Assembly (NCBI GenBank): GCA_030684355.1
Contig: JAUXTN010000238.1
Location: 42,690-106,689, forward strand
Origin: Pseudomonadota bacterium
Lineage (GTDB): Bacteria; Myxococcota_A; UBA796; SXON01
Direction of reading: 5' to 3'
Length of the DNA: 64,000 nt
The translations under genes and the position numbers were made by a program. Positions 24,175 to 32,932 of this stretch are shown here, one piece after another. The notes beneath the pieces are model-generated. The model ran no database searches. It was not told where the DNA came from and worked only from the letters and a program-made list of their open reading frames with translations. Numbering within the stretch: position 1 is the first letter of the stretch; each line of letters starts with the position of its first letter.

Positions 24175-25323
24175 TTGCTACTTTCTACCCTCCTCATCGG
24201 CGGCTGCGTCGCCGTGCACCCCCAGCCGGACGTTGGGAGTGTTCCCGTACCCGAGGACCCTGCGGCGGGGCTCGTGCGAGCGCTCGTCCATGCCGCGGTC
24301 CTGCTGCCCCCCGGCTACCACCTCGAGGCGGTCGCGACCGGGCTCCTGTCTCCGAGCGCCGTGACCTTCGATCACATCGGCGGCGTCTACGTCCTGGAGT
24401 CCGGCAGCGCGGAGGACCTGACCCCCGCGCGCCTGCTCCGTGTCGGCCCCGGCGGGGAGACGGAGACCATCGCCACGGGAGATGACCCGCCATGGGTAGG
24501 CGTGGCGTGGCACGAGGGGAGCTTTTTCGTGACAGAGGCGGGCGCACGGAAGGGGCCACGCATCCTGCGCGTCGAGCTCGACGGAGAGAGGACGGTCATG
24601 GCACCCAACGTCGGGGGCCGCGTGAACCACCGGATCCAGGGGCCGGTCGTGGGGCCGGACGGTTGGCTCTACTTCCACCAGGACGCCGCAGCCGGCTCGG
24701 CCGCCACCGCCCCCGACGGCTCGGTGATGCGGCTGTCGACCCACCAAGGCTGGCTGGAGGTCGTCGCGTCCGGGTTCCGGAGCGCCTCGGGCCTCGCGTT
24801 CTCGCCCGACGGCCGCCTCTACGTGACCGACCTGGGCCTCTGGGAAGTCGAGCCGGGCGCGTGGTACGGCGGCTCCCGCCTCGCGGCCGGAGAGCCCCCG
24901 GCCGAGGGCCGGATCACGGGGTCGTCGGCGCTCGACGCCGAGTCCGACGTGGACGAGTGGCAGGACGCGCCGCCGGAGCCGGTGCTCCTCTTCGACGCGC
25001 ACGGCGGGCCCGCGGGGTTCGACTTCTCGCGCAACATCGACTTCGGGCACGTCGGGGAGGCCTTCCTGACGCACTTCGGCGCAGGATCCGGGGGGCTCGC
25101 CGCCAACGCCGACCTCGTGCGCGTGGACCTCCAGTCCGGCGGCCGCGTCGCGCCCTTCGCGACCCACCGCGGCTCCGGCACCGGGCTGGGGCGGCCGGTC
25201 GCCCTGCGGTTCGATCCCACCGGCCGATCGCTCTACGTGGTCGATGCGGGCGCCGCCCCGCGGGGCGACGACACCGGCCCCGCGCCGGGGGTCTTGTGGC
25301 GGATCTGGTACGACGGGCGCTGA
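24175..25323 (+). CDS. Six-bladed beta-propeller lipoprotein (PQQ-glucose-dehydrogenase-like)
   Basis: 382 residues. TTG 24175 gives 'LLSTLLIGGC', a very short signal with a lipobox Cys. Propeller segments follow: 'GYHLEAVATGLLSPSAVTF', 'ILRVELDGERTVMAPN', 'GPDGWLYFHQDAAAG', 'ASGLAFSPDGRLYVTDLG', 'PVALRFDPTGRSLYVVDAG'. This order is that of sorbosone/glucose dehydrogenase and SMP-30/NHL propellers. The His/Arg set that binds PQQ in soluble glucose dehydrogenase is not clearly present, so enzyme activity is uncertain. Probably anchored outside the cytoplasm. Single gene followed by a cupin on the same strand. Confidence 0.7.
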   Translation: MLLSTLLIGGCVAVHPQPDVGSVPVPEDPAAGLVRALVHAAVLLPPGYHLEAVATGLLSPSAVTFDHIGGVYVLESGSAEDLTPARLLRVGPGGETETIATGDDPPWVGVAWHEGSFFVTEAGARKGPRILRVELDGERTVMAPNVGGRVNHRIQGPVVGPDGWLYFHQDAAAGSAATAPDGSVMRLSTHQGWLEVVASGFRSASGLAFSPDGRLYVTDLGLWEVEPGAWYGGSRLAAGEPPAEGRITGSSALDAESDVDEWQDAPPEPVLLFDAHGGPAGFDFSRNIDFGHVGEAFLTHFGAGSGGLAANADLVRVDLQSGGRVAPFATHRGSGTGLGRPVALRFDPTGRSLYVVDAGAAPRGDDTGPAPGVLWRIWYDGR

Positions 25324-25390
25324 CCGCCGGCACCCCGTCTGGACGCGCCCGCGTTACCTGGCTGGGTTGGCCCCCTACAGGAGCGAGTCC

Positions 25391-25774
25391 ATGTCCCAGA
25401 CCTCGACCGACAGCACCATCTGGACCCACCACGTCCCCGTGCCCGGCACGCCGGACGGCTTCACCGTGCGGACCACCTTCCCCACCAACCCCGACGGTGT
25501 CGAGGCCATGCTGGAGCGTTGGGAGGCGGGCACGGAGGAGCCGCCGCACTCCCACCCCGGTGACGACATGACCGTCGTCATCGAGGGCCGGATGTCGATC
25601 CAATTCTACCTTCGCGAAGGCGACGCCCTGGTGCCCGACGGCGAGCGCATCTCCCTGCGCCAGGGAGAGACCGGCTACGTCGCGAGCGGCCGCATCCATG
25701 ACGCAAAGTACATCGAGGCGTGCAAGCTGGTCTATGTCCATGACCGGGCGTTCGGGTTCAAGCAGGAGGGGTAG
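25391..25774 (+). CDS. Cupin-domain protein
   Basis: 127 residues with one cupin core. 'PPHSHPGDDMTVVIEGRMSI' carries the first motif, including both His residues, and 'SGRIHDAKY' the His of the second. The metal centre is therefore likely intact. ATG 25391 has AGGAGCGAG upstream. It may bind a metal and act on small organic acids or only sense ligand; the substrate cannot be told. Follows the propeller lipoprotein by 67 bases and is convergent with the desaturase operon, with a hairpin between them. Confidence 0.8.
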   Translation: MSQTSTDSTIWTHHVPVPGTPDGFTVRTTFPTNPDGVEAMLERWEAGTEEPPHSHPGDDMTVVIEGRMSIQFYLREGDALVPDGERISLRQGETGYVASGRIHDAKYIEACKLVYVHDRAFGFKQEG

Positions 25775-25805
25775 CGAGGCCGGCGTCTCCCGAAGGACGA
25801 GGGGC

Positions 25806-25824
25806 GCCCGCCGTCCAAGCGGGC
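25806..25824. terminator. Hairpin between convergent genes
   Basis: Perfect 6-bp stem GCCCGC / GCGGGC, 7-base loop, followed on the plus strand by ACTTCT. Lies between the cupin stop (25774) and the desaturase stop (25837). Confidence 0.4.
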
Positions 25825-25836
25825 ACTTCTGGGCCT

Positions 25837-26769
25837 TCACGCCGCGGTCCCGACGGCCCCGCGCACCTCGACCGGCGCGGGCACCCAGTCCAGATCCGCC
25901 TCGAGCGGCGGGAGCACCATGGGCGCTCCGTCGTAGCGGCGCCGCCCGCCGGGGAGGAGGAACGTCCGGACCAGGTACACCACCAGGGATCGCTGATCCA
26001 GGGCCGGGTGGATGTGGGGAGATACGACGCGGCGGTGCATCCCGGGCAGGAGGCTCCAATGCACGCCGGGCTGCATGTGGTGGAGGGTGTGGTAGCCGTT
26101 GTTGAAGGTCCACCAATTCACGAGCCGGCCGACGAAGTTGCGGGAGTGGTTCCACGGGTGGGTCGCGTCCGTGCCGTCATGTTGGAGCAGGTTCATCGTC
26201 ATGATGCCCCACGCCGCGTACTGGTGGGGCAGGAGCACGAAGAGGACGAACTTCTGCCAATCGAGCGTCCCGAGCGCGATGCACGCGAGGGCCAGCACCA
26301 GGGTCTCCCGGAGGAGCTGGCGGAACCAACGAGGCTGCTGCGCCGCCATCGCGCGGAAGTACAGGAGGTTCCCCCGCATCACTCCACCGCCCACCTGCAC
26401 GTGGAACAGGAGCGCATTGAGCAGGTGGAGACGAAAGCGCGCCTTGGAGGTGCGCATGGCATCCCGCGCGGTCTGGGTGTACCGGTGGTGCGACAAGTTG
26501 TGGCCGGGCACGAACGCACTGACGGGGTGGCCGTACGTGAGGGTGAGCAGCACCTGGAACAGGGCGTTGTCACCCCGCCGCACGAACACGGGGACGTGCA
26601 CCGCGTTGTGGGTCGCGACGGCGCAGAAGAAGGAGAACCAGCACGTGAGGACCCAGAGCGGGACCGACACCGCCCACAAGACCGGCGGCATCCACCATTG
26701 GAGCGCCACGAGGCCGAACCAGGCGGCGACGAAGGCGAGCGTGCGGCGATCGGCATCGAACCGTAGCAT
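25837..26769 (-). CDS. Membrane fatty-acid desaturase (third of operon)
   Basis: 310 residues, several membrane helices, and the three His boxes of the di-iron desaturase family: 'HNAVH' (54-58), 'HNLSHH' (90-95) and 'GYHTLHH' (to His231). They would bind two irons and insert a double bond or hydroxyl into an acyl chain or sphingoid base. 'TLHHMQPGVHWSLLPGMHRR' after box 3 is close to the other two desaturases of the operon. ATG 26769 lies 8 bases after the small membrane gene stop. Last gene of a four-gene operon; which lipid is modified is unknown. Confidence 0.88.
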   Translation of the reverse strand: MLRFDADRRTLAFVAAWFGLVALQWWMPPVLWAVSVPLWVLTCWFSFFCAVATHNAVHVPVFVRRGDNALFQVLLTLTYGHPVSAFVPGHNLSHHRYTQTARDAMRTSKARFRLHLLNALLFHVQVGGGVMRGNLLYFRAMAAQQPRWFRQLLRETLVLALACIALGTLDWQKFVLFVLLPHQYAAWGIMTMNLLQHDGTDATHPWNHSRNFVGRLVNWWTFNNGYHTLHHMQPGVHWSLLPGMHRRVVSPHIHPALDQRSLVVYLVRTFLLPGGRRRYDGAPMVLPPLEADLDWVPAPVEVRGAVGTAA

Positions 26770-26777
26770 TTGCGTGC

Positions 26778-27131
26778 CTACCGGTGGGGGGAGAGAGAGG
26801 GGGAGACCCCGTCGGCCCGCGCGTAGTCGCGCAGCGCGGTGCCGAGGGGTTGGACGAGCAGGAAGAACGCGAGGCAGGCGACGCCCCCCACCGTGCTCAC
26901 GGTGCCGAACACGGGCGCCGTGAGCGCGAGGGCGGTGCACGCCGCCGCGCCGCACAGCAACAGGCCGGTACACAGGAGGACCCACCCGACCCGGGAGAGG
27001 AGCGGCCGACGACCGGACACCGCGCGTTGGCGCAACGCCGCCACCTCCCGGAGGGTGGCCCATGCGACGAGGAGCGTGGTCTGCCAGAGCACGAGGAGCG
27101 CGAGCACGCCGAGGCCGCAGGGGGTCAACAC
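26778..27131 (-). CDS. Small membrane protein within the desaturase operon
   Basis: 117 residues with three strong hydrophobic stretches ('LGVLALLVLWQTTLLVAWA', 'VGWVLLCTGLLLCGAAACT', 'GVACLAFFLLVQPLG') joined by short basic loops; no family recognised. GTG 27131 overlaps the upstream desaturase stop by several bases; TTG 27128 would give a 4-bp TTGA overlap. Either way it is translationally coupled to both neighbours. A possible partner subunit of the desaturases or a small transporter; the sequence does not decide. Confidence 0.6.
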   Translation of the reverse strand: MLTPCGLGVLALLVLWQTTLLVAWATLREVAALRQRAVSGRRPLLSRVGWVLLCTGLLLCGAAACTALALTAPVFGTVSTVGGVACLAFFLLVQPLGTALRDYARADGVSPSLSPHR

Positions 27132-28006
27132 GGGAGCTCCTGGGAGGTGCGGGCCGGGGCGGGGGCGAGGCCGGCGAGCGAGGTGCCGCGGCGCCCACCC
27201 AACAGGTACGTGCGGACGAGGTAGGCGACGAGGCTCGGCTCCACCAGCCGCGGATCGATGTGGGGCGCCACCACGGTGTCGTGCACGCGCGGGAGGTCCG
27301 ACCAATGCACCCCGGGCCGGAGGTGGTGGAGGGTGTGATACCCGTTGTTGCACATCACCCAGTTGAACGCCCGCCCGACGAAGTTGCGCGAGTGGTTCCA
27401 CGGGCTCGTGGTGTCGCACGCCGCGTGCTGGAGCAGGTTGATACGGAGGATGTTGCGGGCGCCGTAGAGCTGCGGCATCACGAGGAAGAACAACGTGGTC
27501 CAGAAGTCCCACGCGAGCAGCGCGCCGGTCAGCCCGAACGCAAACCCCATCTCGACGCGGTACTGCGTCACGAACGCCTTCCGCCCGCTGGCCCAGCGCC
27601 GGACCCCCGCGAAGGTGTCCGGGCCGGCCACGTTGGGGAAGTGCAGGAGGTCGAGCAGCGGGTGCCCCAGGTCCACCTTGGTCGGCGCGGCCCAGTCGGG
27701 GGCGTCCCCGTCCGCGAAGCCGTGGTGGACGACGTTGTGGGAGGGCACGTTCGCGGAGGCCGGGTACAGCGCGCCGAAGCTCAAGACACAGCTCCAGACG
27801 CGGTTGAGGAGGCGACTCCGGAACAAGCCCTGGTGTTGGTGGTTGTGGATGACCACCGTGTTGAGGAAGCTCGCGGCGCACGCGGCGGCGTACACCCCGA
27901 CGTTGCGACTGGCGGGGACGAAGAGGAGGGCGGCGAGGAGCCCCAGGTAAACGGCGACGATCCCGACCGAGCGCACGTCCGCCGGGTGGCGGAGCAGCCG
28001 GCTCAC
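27125..28006 (-). CDS. Membrane fatty-acid desaturase (second of operon)
   Basis: 293 residues. His boxes: 'HNHQH' (54-58), 'HNVVHH' (90-95) and 'GYHTLHH' near residue 215. Membrane helices flank them as in the acyl-lipid/acyl-CoA desaturase-like family. GTG 28006 overlaps the first desaturase stop by 4 bp (GTGA). It shares 'NPWNHSRNFVGR'-type sequence with the third desaturase, so the two are paralogues from a duplication. The C-terminal tail ('GTSLAGLAPAPARTSQ') is low-complexity. Substrate unknown. Confidence 0.85.
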   Translation of the reverse strand: MSRLLRHPADVRSVGIVAVYLGLLAALLFVPASRNVGVYAAACAASFLNTVVIHNHQHQGLFRSRLLNRVWSCVLSFGALYPASANVPSHNVVHHGFADGDAPDWAAPTKVDLGHPLLDLLHFPNVAGPDTFAGVRRWASGRKAFVTQYRVEMGFAFGLTGALLAWDFWTTLFFLVMPQLYGARNILRINLLQHAACDTTSPWNHSRNFVGRAFNWVMCNNGYHTLHHLRPGVHWSDLPRVHDTVVAPHIDPRLVEPSLVAYLVRTYLLGGRRGTSLAGLAPAPARTSQELPC

Positions 28007-28875
28007 GACGGCACCCGCGCGTCCTGGCCGAGGCGCCCCGGGTTGAACCGGCCCGGGTTGAACAGGCCCGGGCGCGCGTGGTGGTTCGCGTGCATGTAGA
28101 TGCCGAAGAGGAGGCGGTTGCCGATCTTGTAGAGCCCACGGTCGATGTTGATCGGGCGGAACGTGCCCGTGGGCGAGCCGGCGTCGTGGGTCGACCAGTT
28201 GAAGTGGACGAGGTGGAGGAAGCCCACGATCGCGGCGGGGACGAACAACCCGAAGAACGCGACCGGGCCGCAGAACCGGTACCAGGTGGCGACGAGCAGC
28301 AGGTTGGTGGCGTAGGAGACCCGCGCCCGCAGCCGCTCGTAGCGCCGGTTCTCCGGGGTGTCCCCGTAGCGCTCGAAGAAGATGGCCTGGAGCGTCACCT
28401 CGACGTTGACGACGGTGCGCACGAGGAAGGTGAAGTAGCTCCCGTGCAACGGGTGGGGATCCCGCACGGGGTCGTCCGCGTAGCGGTGGTGCCGCTGGTG
28501 GATGATCTCCCAGGACGCGAACCGCGTGAGGATGACCATGCCGCACAGCTCGCCGACGAGCCGGTTGATCCGGCGCGGGAAGCTCTGGTGCACCGCGTTG
28601 TGCACGAACACGCTGCACAGGATCTGGGCGTAGCAGACGAGCGGCAGGAGCAGCACCACGGGCAGGCCCCACCCGGCGAGGAGCGGCCCGTGGCCCACCG
28701 CCGTCATCCACGCGAGCGCACCGACGCAGAGCACGGCCCAGACGCCGTCGTAGCGGAGGTAGAAGGTGTGGTGGCGGCGGAGCTGGGCGCTCGGGGGGAG
28801 CGACAGCTCCGCGAACAGGGAGCGCACACGGGCGAAGGGAGAGCGATCGGGCGGATGGGTGATCGTGGTCGACAC
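28003..28875 (-). CDS. Membrane fatty-acid desaturase (first of operon)
   Basis: 290 residues from GTG 28875 (CGAGG upstream). His boxes 'HNAVH' (92-96), 'HQRHH' (126-130) and 'HANHH' near residue 265, the latter of a different type from the other two desaturases. About four membrane helices. 'RYADDPVRDPHPLHG' after box 2 is common in front-end and beta-carotene-ketolase-like desaturases, so hydroxylase activity is also possible. First gene of the operon. Its promoter must lie in the 28876-29207 spacer, shared with the divergent ceramidase. Confidence 0.85.
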   Translation of the reverse strand: MSTTITHPPDRSPFARVRSLFAELSLPPSAQLRRHHTFYLRYDGVWAVLCVGALAWMTAVGHGPLLAGWGLPVVLLLPLVCYAQILCSVFVHNAVHQSFPRRINRLVGELCGMVILTRFASWEIIHQRHHRYADDPVRDPHPLHGSYFTFLVRTVVNVEVTLQAIFFERYGDTPENRRYERLRARVSYATNLLLVATWYRFCGPVAFFGLFVPAAIVGFLHLVHFNWSTHDAGSPTGTFRPINIDRGLYKIGNRLLFGIYMHANHHARPGLFNPGRFNPGRLGQDARVPS

Positions 28876-29207
28876 GGAGCCTCGTTGGCGGTGACCGACG
28901 GGAGAGCAAGGGGTGTGCCGGCCCCGGCCCCCGCTCGTGGGCTGCGTGCCAGGCCGCGCCGCGCCGCGGGGAGGGCCGGTCGGAGCTTGGTTCCCGGGCG
29001 GCCAATACCGGGGGGCGGCGGTCCCACGATCGCATCGAGGAGGGCGCGCGCGGATGCGCGCGCACCGCGCGCGCACCGACGATCCGGGGGTCGCAGCGCC
29101 GGCGGCACGGGTGGAGGGGGGTTTCCGGGCAGGGGGCGCGCACCTGCGCGCGGCCGAGGCCCTGGCACGGTTCCTGCTGACGACCGGGCGAGCGGAGAGA
29201 GGCAGGC
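28876..29207. other. Divergent promoter region between desaturase operon and ceramidase
   Basis: 332 bases without a gene. It must hold promoters for both directions. A self-complementary GCGCGCGC-rich stretch lies around 29045-29085. No recognisable -35/-10 pair or operator was found by eye. Confidence 0.5.
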
Positions 29208-30884
29208 ATGTGGACCATCGGGCTCGGGAAGGCGGACATCACCGTGTACGAGCCGGGCATGTGGATGTTCGGGTGGGGCATGCCCGAAAACCTGTCACTC
29301 GGCGTGGCGATGCCGCTCCACGCGCGTGCGTTGGTCGTGGAGGACGGGGATGGCCGGGTGGCCACGGTGGTCTGCGACCTCGGCTTCATCTCCCAATCGG
29401 TGCGCCAGGCGGTCGTCGATCGCGTGGGCGCCCTGGGCCTCGACGAGCACCGGCTGCTGCTCTCCGCGACCCACACCCACAGCGGCCCCAACGGGTACTC
29501 GCACTACATGTTCTACGCCGCGACGGCGCCCGGGTTCTCCGCGCGCGTCCATGACGGCATCGTGGACGGCATCGTCGCCGCCCTGCGCCAGGCCGTCGCC
29601 CGGCTGGCCCCCGGGCGTGCCCGCCTCGCGATGGCCGAGCTCCCCGTGTCCGAGGGGATCGCCACCAATCGCTCCCTCGCCGCCTACAACCGCAACTCCG
29701 ACGTGACTCCCCTCCCCCCCGAGCGCGCCGGCGAAGCCGTCAACCGCCGGATGGTGGTGCTCCGCTTGGAAGACGCCGCGGGGCGCCCGCGCGGGCTCGT
29801 CTCCTGGTTCCCGCTCCACGGCACCTGCATCCACGCCGACAACACGCTGCTCCACCCCGACCACAAGGGCGTCGCGGCCGCGTGGTGCGAGGACGCGGCG
29901 GCGCGTGGCGGCGTCGACGACTTCGTCGCCCTTTTCGCGCAGGAGGCCGCGGGCGATGTCACGCCCAACCTGGCTTGGGATCCGCGGCGGCGGCTCATGG
30001 CCGGGCCCGGTGGCGACGACGCCGCCCACGTCGCGCACGTCGGCGCGACCCAGGGGCGCTTCGCCTGGGGACTCCTCCACGCGGCCGCCGGCACCCCCCC
30101 GCTCTCCGGCGCGGTCACCGGCGCGGTCCGCTACGTCGACCTCGCCACCCAACCCGCCGATCCCCGCTTCGCCGGCGGCCTCGACGACGTGGGCGGCGCG
30201 CCCGCGCGGGCCGGCCTCGCCTTCGCGCAGGGCACGGCCGAGGGCCCGGGCCCGCTCCACGGCGTCGAGTGGCTCAACCGTTGGCTCTCGGCGGCGGTGG
30301 GGCGCCTCCACGCGGGCCCCGACACCCCCGAGTGGCTGCGGCGCCAGGGCGCGAAGTACCCCTGGTACGACCTCGGCCACGGCGTGAACGGCAAGGTGCT
30401 CGGCTTCCTCTCCACGATGAACCTCGTGCTCGAGCTCGTCCCCGAGCGCCGGGTGGCGTGGTACCGCGACACGGTGAAGAGCGGCCGCCTCGGCGCCCTC
30501 CCCTGGATCCCCCAGGTGCTCCCCGCGCAGATCCTGCGCATCGGCGCCCTCACGATCGCGGCGGTGCCACAGGAGCCCTCGACCGTCGCGGGCCGGCGGC
30601 TCGCGGCGGCGGTTGTGCGCGGACCGGACGAGACCGTCGTCGTCAACGGCTACGCGAACGCCTACGCCGGCTACCTCGTCACCCCCGAGGAGTACGACCA
30701 CCAGCACTACGAGGCCGCCTGCACGATGTTCGGGCGCTGGAGCCTCCCCGCGTGGTGCACCGCGCTCTCCGACGTGCGCGACGCCATGGAGCAGGGCGCC
30801 GCCGACCTCGCCCTCGGCGCCCGCCCCCACCGCTTCGGCGCCGCCGACGGGCTCGGCCCCTCCCGCGCCTTGGCGCTCGCCTGA
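29208..30884 (+). CDS. Neutral/alkaline ceramidase-like amidohydrolase
   Basis: 558 residues. 'SATHTHSGPNGY' (87-97) carries zinc-ligand histidines, 'NRSLAAYNRN' includes the Ser nucleophile region, and 'YANAYAGYLVTPEEYDHQHY' is the C-terminal family block. Neutral ceramidases hydrolyse the N-acyl bond of ceramide to fatty acid and sphingosine. The usual secretion signal is absent ('MWTIGLGKADIT' starts the domain) and the protein is shorter than the 640-760 residues usual, ending before the Ig-like domain. It may therefore work inside the cell or on a different acyl amide. ATG 29208 with GAGAGAGGCAGG upstream. Its stop overlaps the next ATG by one base. Confidence 0.85.
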   Translation: MWTIGLGKADITVYEPGMWMFGWGMPENLSLGVAMPLHARALVVEDGDGRVATVVCDLGFISQSVRQAVVDRVGALGLDEHRLLLSATHTHSGPNGYSHYMFYAATAPGFSARVHDGIVDGIVAALRQAVARLAPGRARLAMAELPVSEGIATNRSLAAYNRNSDVTPLPPERAGEAVNRRMVVLRLEDAAGRPRGLVSWFPLHGTCIHADNTLLHPDHKGVAAAWCEDAAARGGVDDFVALFAQEAAGDVTPNLAWDPRRRLMAGPGGDDAAHVAHVGATQGRFAWGLLHAAAGTPPLSGAVTGAVRYVDLATQPADPRFAGGLDDVGGAPARAGLAFAQGTAEGPGPLHGVEWLNRWLSAAVGRLHAGPDTPEWLRRQGAKYPWYDLGHGVNGKVLGFLSTMNLVLELVPERRVAWYRDTVKSGRLGALPWIPQVLPAQILRIGALTIAAVPQEPSTVAGRRLAAAVVRGPDETVVVNGYANAYAGYLVTPEEYDHQHYEAACTMFGRWSLPAWCTALSDVRDAMEQGAADLALGARPHRFGAADGLGPSRALALA

Positions 30885-32932
30885 TGCCGACCCTCCCCTG
30901 GCGCGACCGCACCGGCGTCTACCACCCGCGCGCCGAGGCCGAGGTCGTCGCCATCGTCCGCTACGCCCGCGCGCTCGGCTTGCAGGTGCGCTCCCGCGGC
31001 GCGCGGCACTCGATCCCCGCCGCCATCCACACCGACGCGTGGCTCGACGGGCGCGGGCCGGCCGTCGAGCTGATGCTCGACCGCATGGCGGAGGTCCACT
31101 CCGTCGACGAGGCCGAGCTCCTCGTGACCGTGGGCGCCGGGTGCCGCTTCGGCGCCGATCCCCGCGACGTCACCCGCCTCGCGACCGACACGCGCAGCCT
31201 CGGCTGGTACCTCGAGCAGCGCGGCTGGGCGCTCCCCGACCTCGGCGGGGTCAGCCACCAGAGCATCGCGGGCTTCCTCGCCACGGGCTCGTCCGGCGGC
31301 ACGCTCTCCCACGCGGTGCTCGACACCGTGGTCGCCCTCCGCCTCGTCGACGGCACCGGCGCCGTCCACGCGCTCTCCGCCGCCGACCCCGACCGGTTCC
31401 ACGCGGCGCTCGTGTCCCTCGGCCTGTTCGGCGTCGTCACCGAGGTGACGCTCCGCTGCGTGCCCCGCTACGACGTCGTCGGCGAGGAGCGGTGCACCCG
31501 GCGCGCCGACGCCGCCATCGACCTCTACTCGGACGGCCCCGACGGGCTGGCCGCGGCGCTGCGCACCCACGAGTACCTCCGCCTCATGTGGTGGCCCCAA
31601 CCCGAGGTCGACAAGCTGGTCGTGTGGCGTGCGCGCCGCGCCATCCAGTCCGACCCGCCGCAGCCCCGCCGCTACGTGCAGATGCCGCCGATGCTCGGCT
31701 CGTCCACGTTGACGCTCTCGCTGGCCGGGCTCGCCCTCGGCGCGACGGCGTGGTGGCGCGACAACCGGCTCCTCCGCCCCGTCGAGGCGCCCCGGTCCGC
31801 GCTCGATCGCTTCGTCGAGGGGCGCGTGTTCCCCGCCCTCTACAACGAATTCGTCCCCGTCGACGCCGCGCCGCGCCCCTTCCGCGCGAGCTGGCGCGAG
31901 GGCCTCCCCATGGACGATCAGATGGACGAGCGGCTCCTCCCCGTCACGTTCACCGAGCTCTTCGTCCCGATCGACCGCGCCGGCGAGGCCCTCCGCCGCA
32001 TCCGGGACCTCGTCGCGCGCGACGGACTGCGGGCCGCCGGCACCTTCGCCATCGAGATCTACGGGGCGCGGGCCACCCAGGCGTGGCTCTCCCCGTCCTA
32101 CGGCGGCGACCAGGTCCGCATCGACCTCTTCTGGTCACCCCGCGCCGGCGCCGACCCCGACCGCACCTGGTTCCCCCAGTTCTGGTCCGCCCTCGCCGAC
32201 CTCGGCGCCCGCCCCCACTGGGGCAAGCACCTGCCGGTCGCCCCCGACGCCCTCCGCGCCGCCTACCCGCGCATGGACGCCTTCCTCGCGCTCCGCGCGA
32301 CGTTCGACCCCGACGCCGTCTTCCTCAACCGCCACTGGCGCACGCACCTGGGGCTCCTCGGGGCCTCCGCGGCCCCCTCCGCGTCGCCCCTCCCCCCCAA
32401 CGGCATCGAGCCCGAGCGGACGCGGTGGAACCTGCCGATGCCGTTCCGCCTGCGCCCCAGCGTCCCCGCCTTCGCCGCCCGCGCACCGCACCGCTTCGAC
32501 CACTCCGCCGTCGTGGACGCGCCCCCCGAGCAGGTCGACGAGCGGCTCTGGCGGCTCACCGGCGGCCGCGGTTGGTACCCCTGGTACCGCGGCGTGGACT
32601 GGCCCGCCGGCCCTCCCGACACGCCCGGCGGCGTGCTCGACGTGAGCCTCGCCTTCGCCCGGATCCGCGTGCGTGTCGTCGAGGCCGTGGCCGGCCGGCG
32701 CTTCGTCGCCTCCATCGACGCGTGCACCCTCCCGCTCGCCGCCGAGATGCTCGAGGAGGTGACCTTCACGCCGCGTGCCGACGGCCGCACCGACCTCCGC
32801 TGGATCGTCCACTACGAGCCGCACCCGGCCGTCGCGCCGTTCCACCGGCTGGTGGCGCCCTTCTTCGACCACCTCTTCCGACAGGCGACCCGCCGGCTCG
32901 CCGCGTCCTTCACCCAGGTCAAGCCCGCATGA
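30884..32932 (+). CDS. FAD-dependent oxidase fused to an SRPBCC domain
   Basis: 682 residues. Residues about 10-185 are an FAD-binding PCMH domain ('VRSRGARHSIP', 'GVSHQSIAGFLATGSSGG'). Residues about 230-500 follow the D-arabinono-lactone oxidase/aldonolactone oxidase C-terminal pattern, ending 'FDPDAVFLNRHW'. Residues about 520-682 form a second domain of the SRPBCC/polyketide-cyclase type ('FDHSAVVDAPPEQVDERLW', 'SLAFARIRVRVVEAV'), which is unusual on such oxidases. There is no signal peptide. It would oxidise an alcohol or lactone bound as a hydrophobic ligand. ATG 30884 overlaps the ceramidase stop (TGATG), so the substrate may come from ceramide breakdown; this is inference. Confidence 0.75.
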   Translation: MPTLPWRDRTGVYHPRAEAEVVAIVRYARALGLQVRSRGARHSIPAAIHTDAWLDGRGPAVELMLDRMAEVHSVDEAELLVTVGAGCRFGADPRDVTRLATDTRSLGWYLEQRGWALPDLGGVSHQSIAGFLATGSSGGTLSHAVLDTVVALRLVDGTGAVHALSAADPDRFHAALVSLGLFGVVTEVTLRCVPRYDVVGEERCTRRADAAIDLYSDGPDGLAAALRTHEYLRLMWWPQPEVDKLVVWRARRAIQSDPPQPRRYVQMPPMLGSSTLTLSLAGLALGATAWWRDNRLLRPVEAPRSALDRFVEGRVFPALYNEFVPVDAAPRPFRASWREGLPMDDQMDERLLPVTFTELFVPIDRAGEALRRIRDLVARDGLRAAGTFAIEIYGARATQAWLSPSYGGDQVRIDLFWSPRAGADPDRTWFPQFWSALADLGARPHWGKHLPVAPDALRAAYPRMDAFLALRATFDPDAVFLNRHWRTHLGLLGASAAPSASPLPPNGIEPERTRWNLPMPFRLRPSVPAFAARAPHRFDHSAVVDAPPEQVDERLWRLTGGRGWYPWYRGVDWPAGPPDTPGGVLDVSLAFARIRVRVVEAVAGRRFVASIDACTLPLAAEMLEEVTFTPRADGRTDLRWIVHYEPHPAVAPFHRLVAPFFDHLFRQATRRLAASFTQVKPA

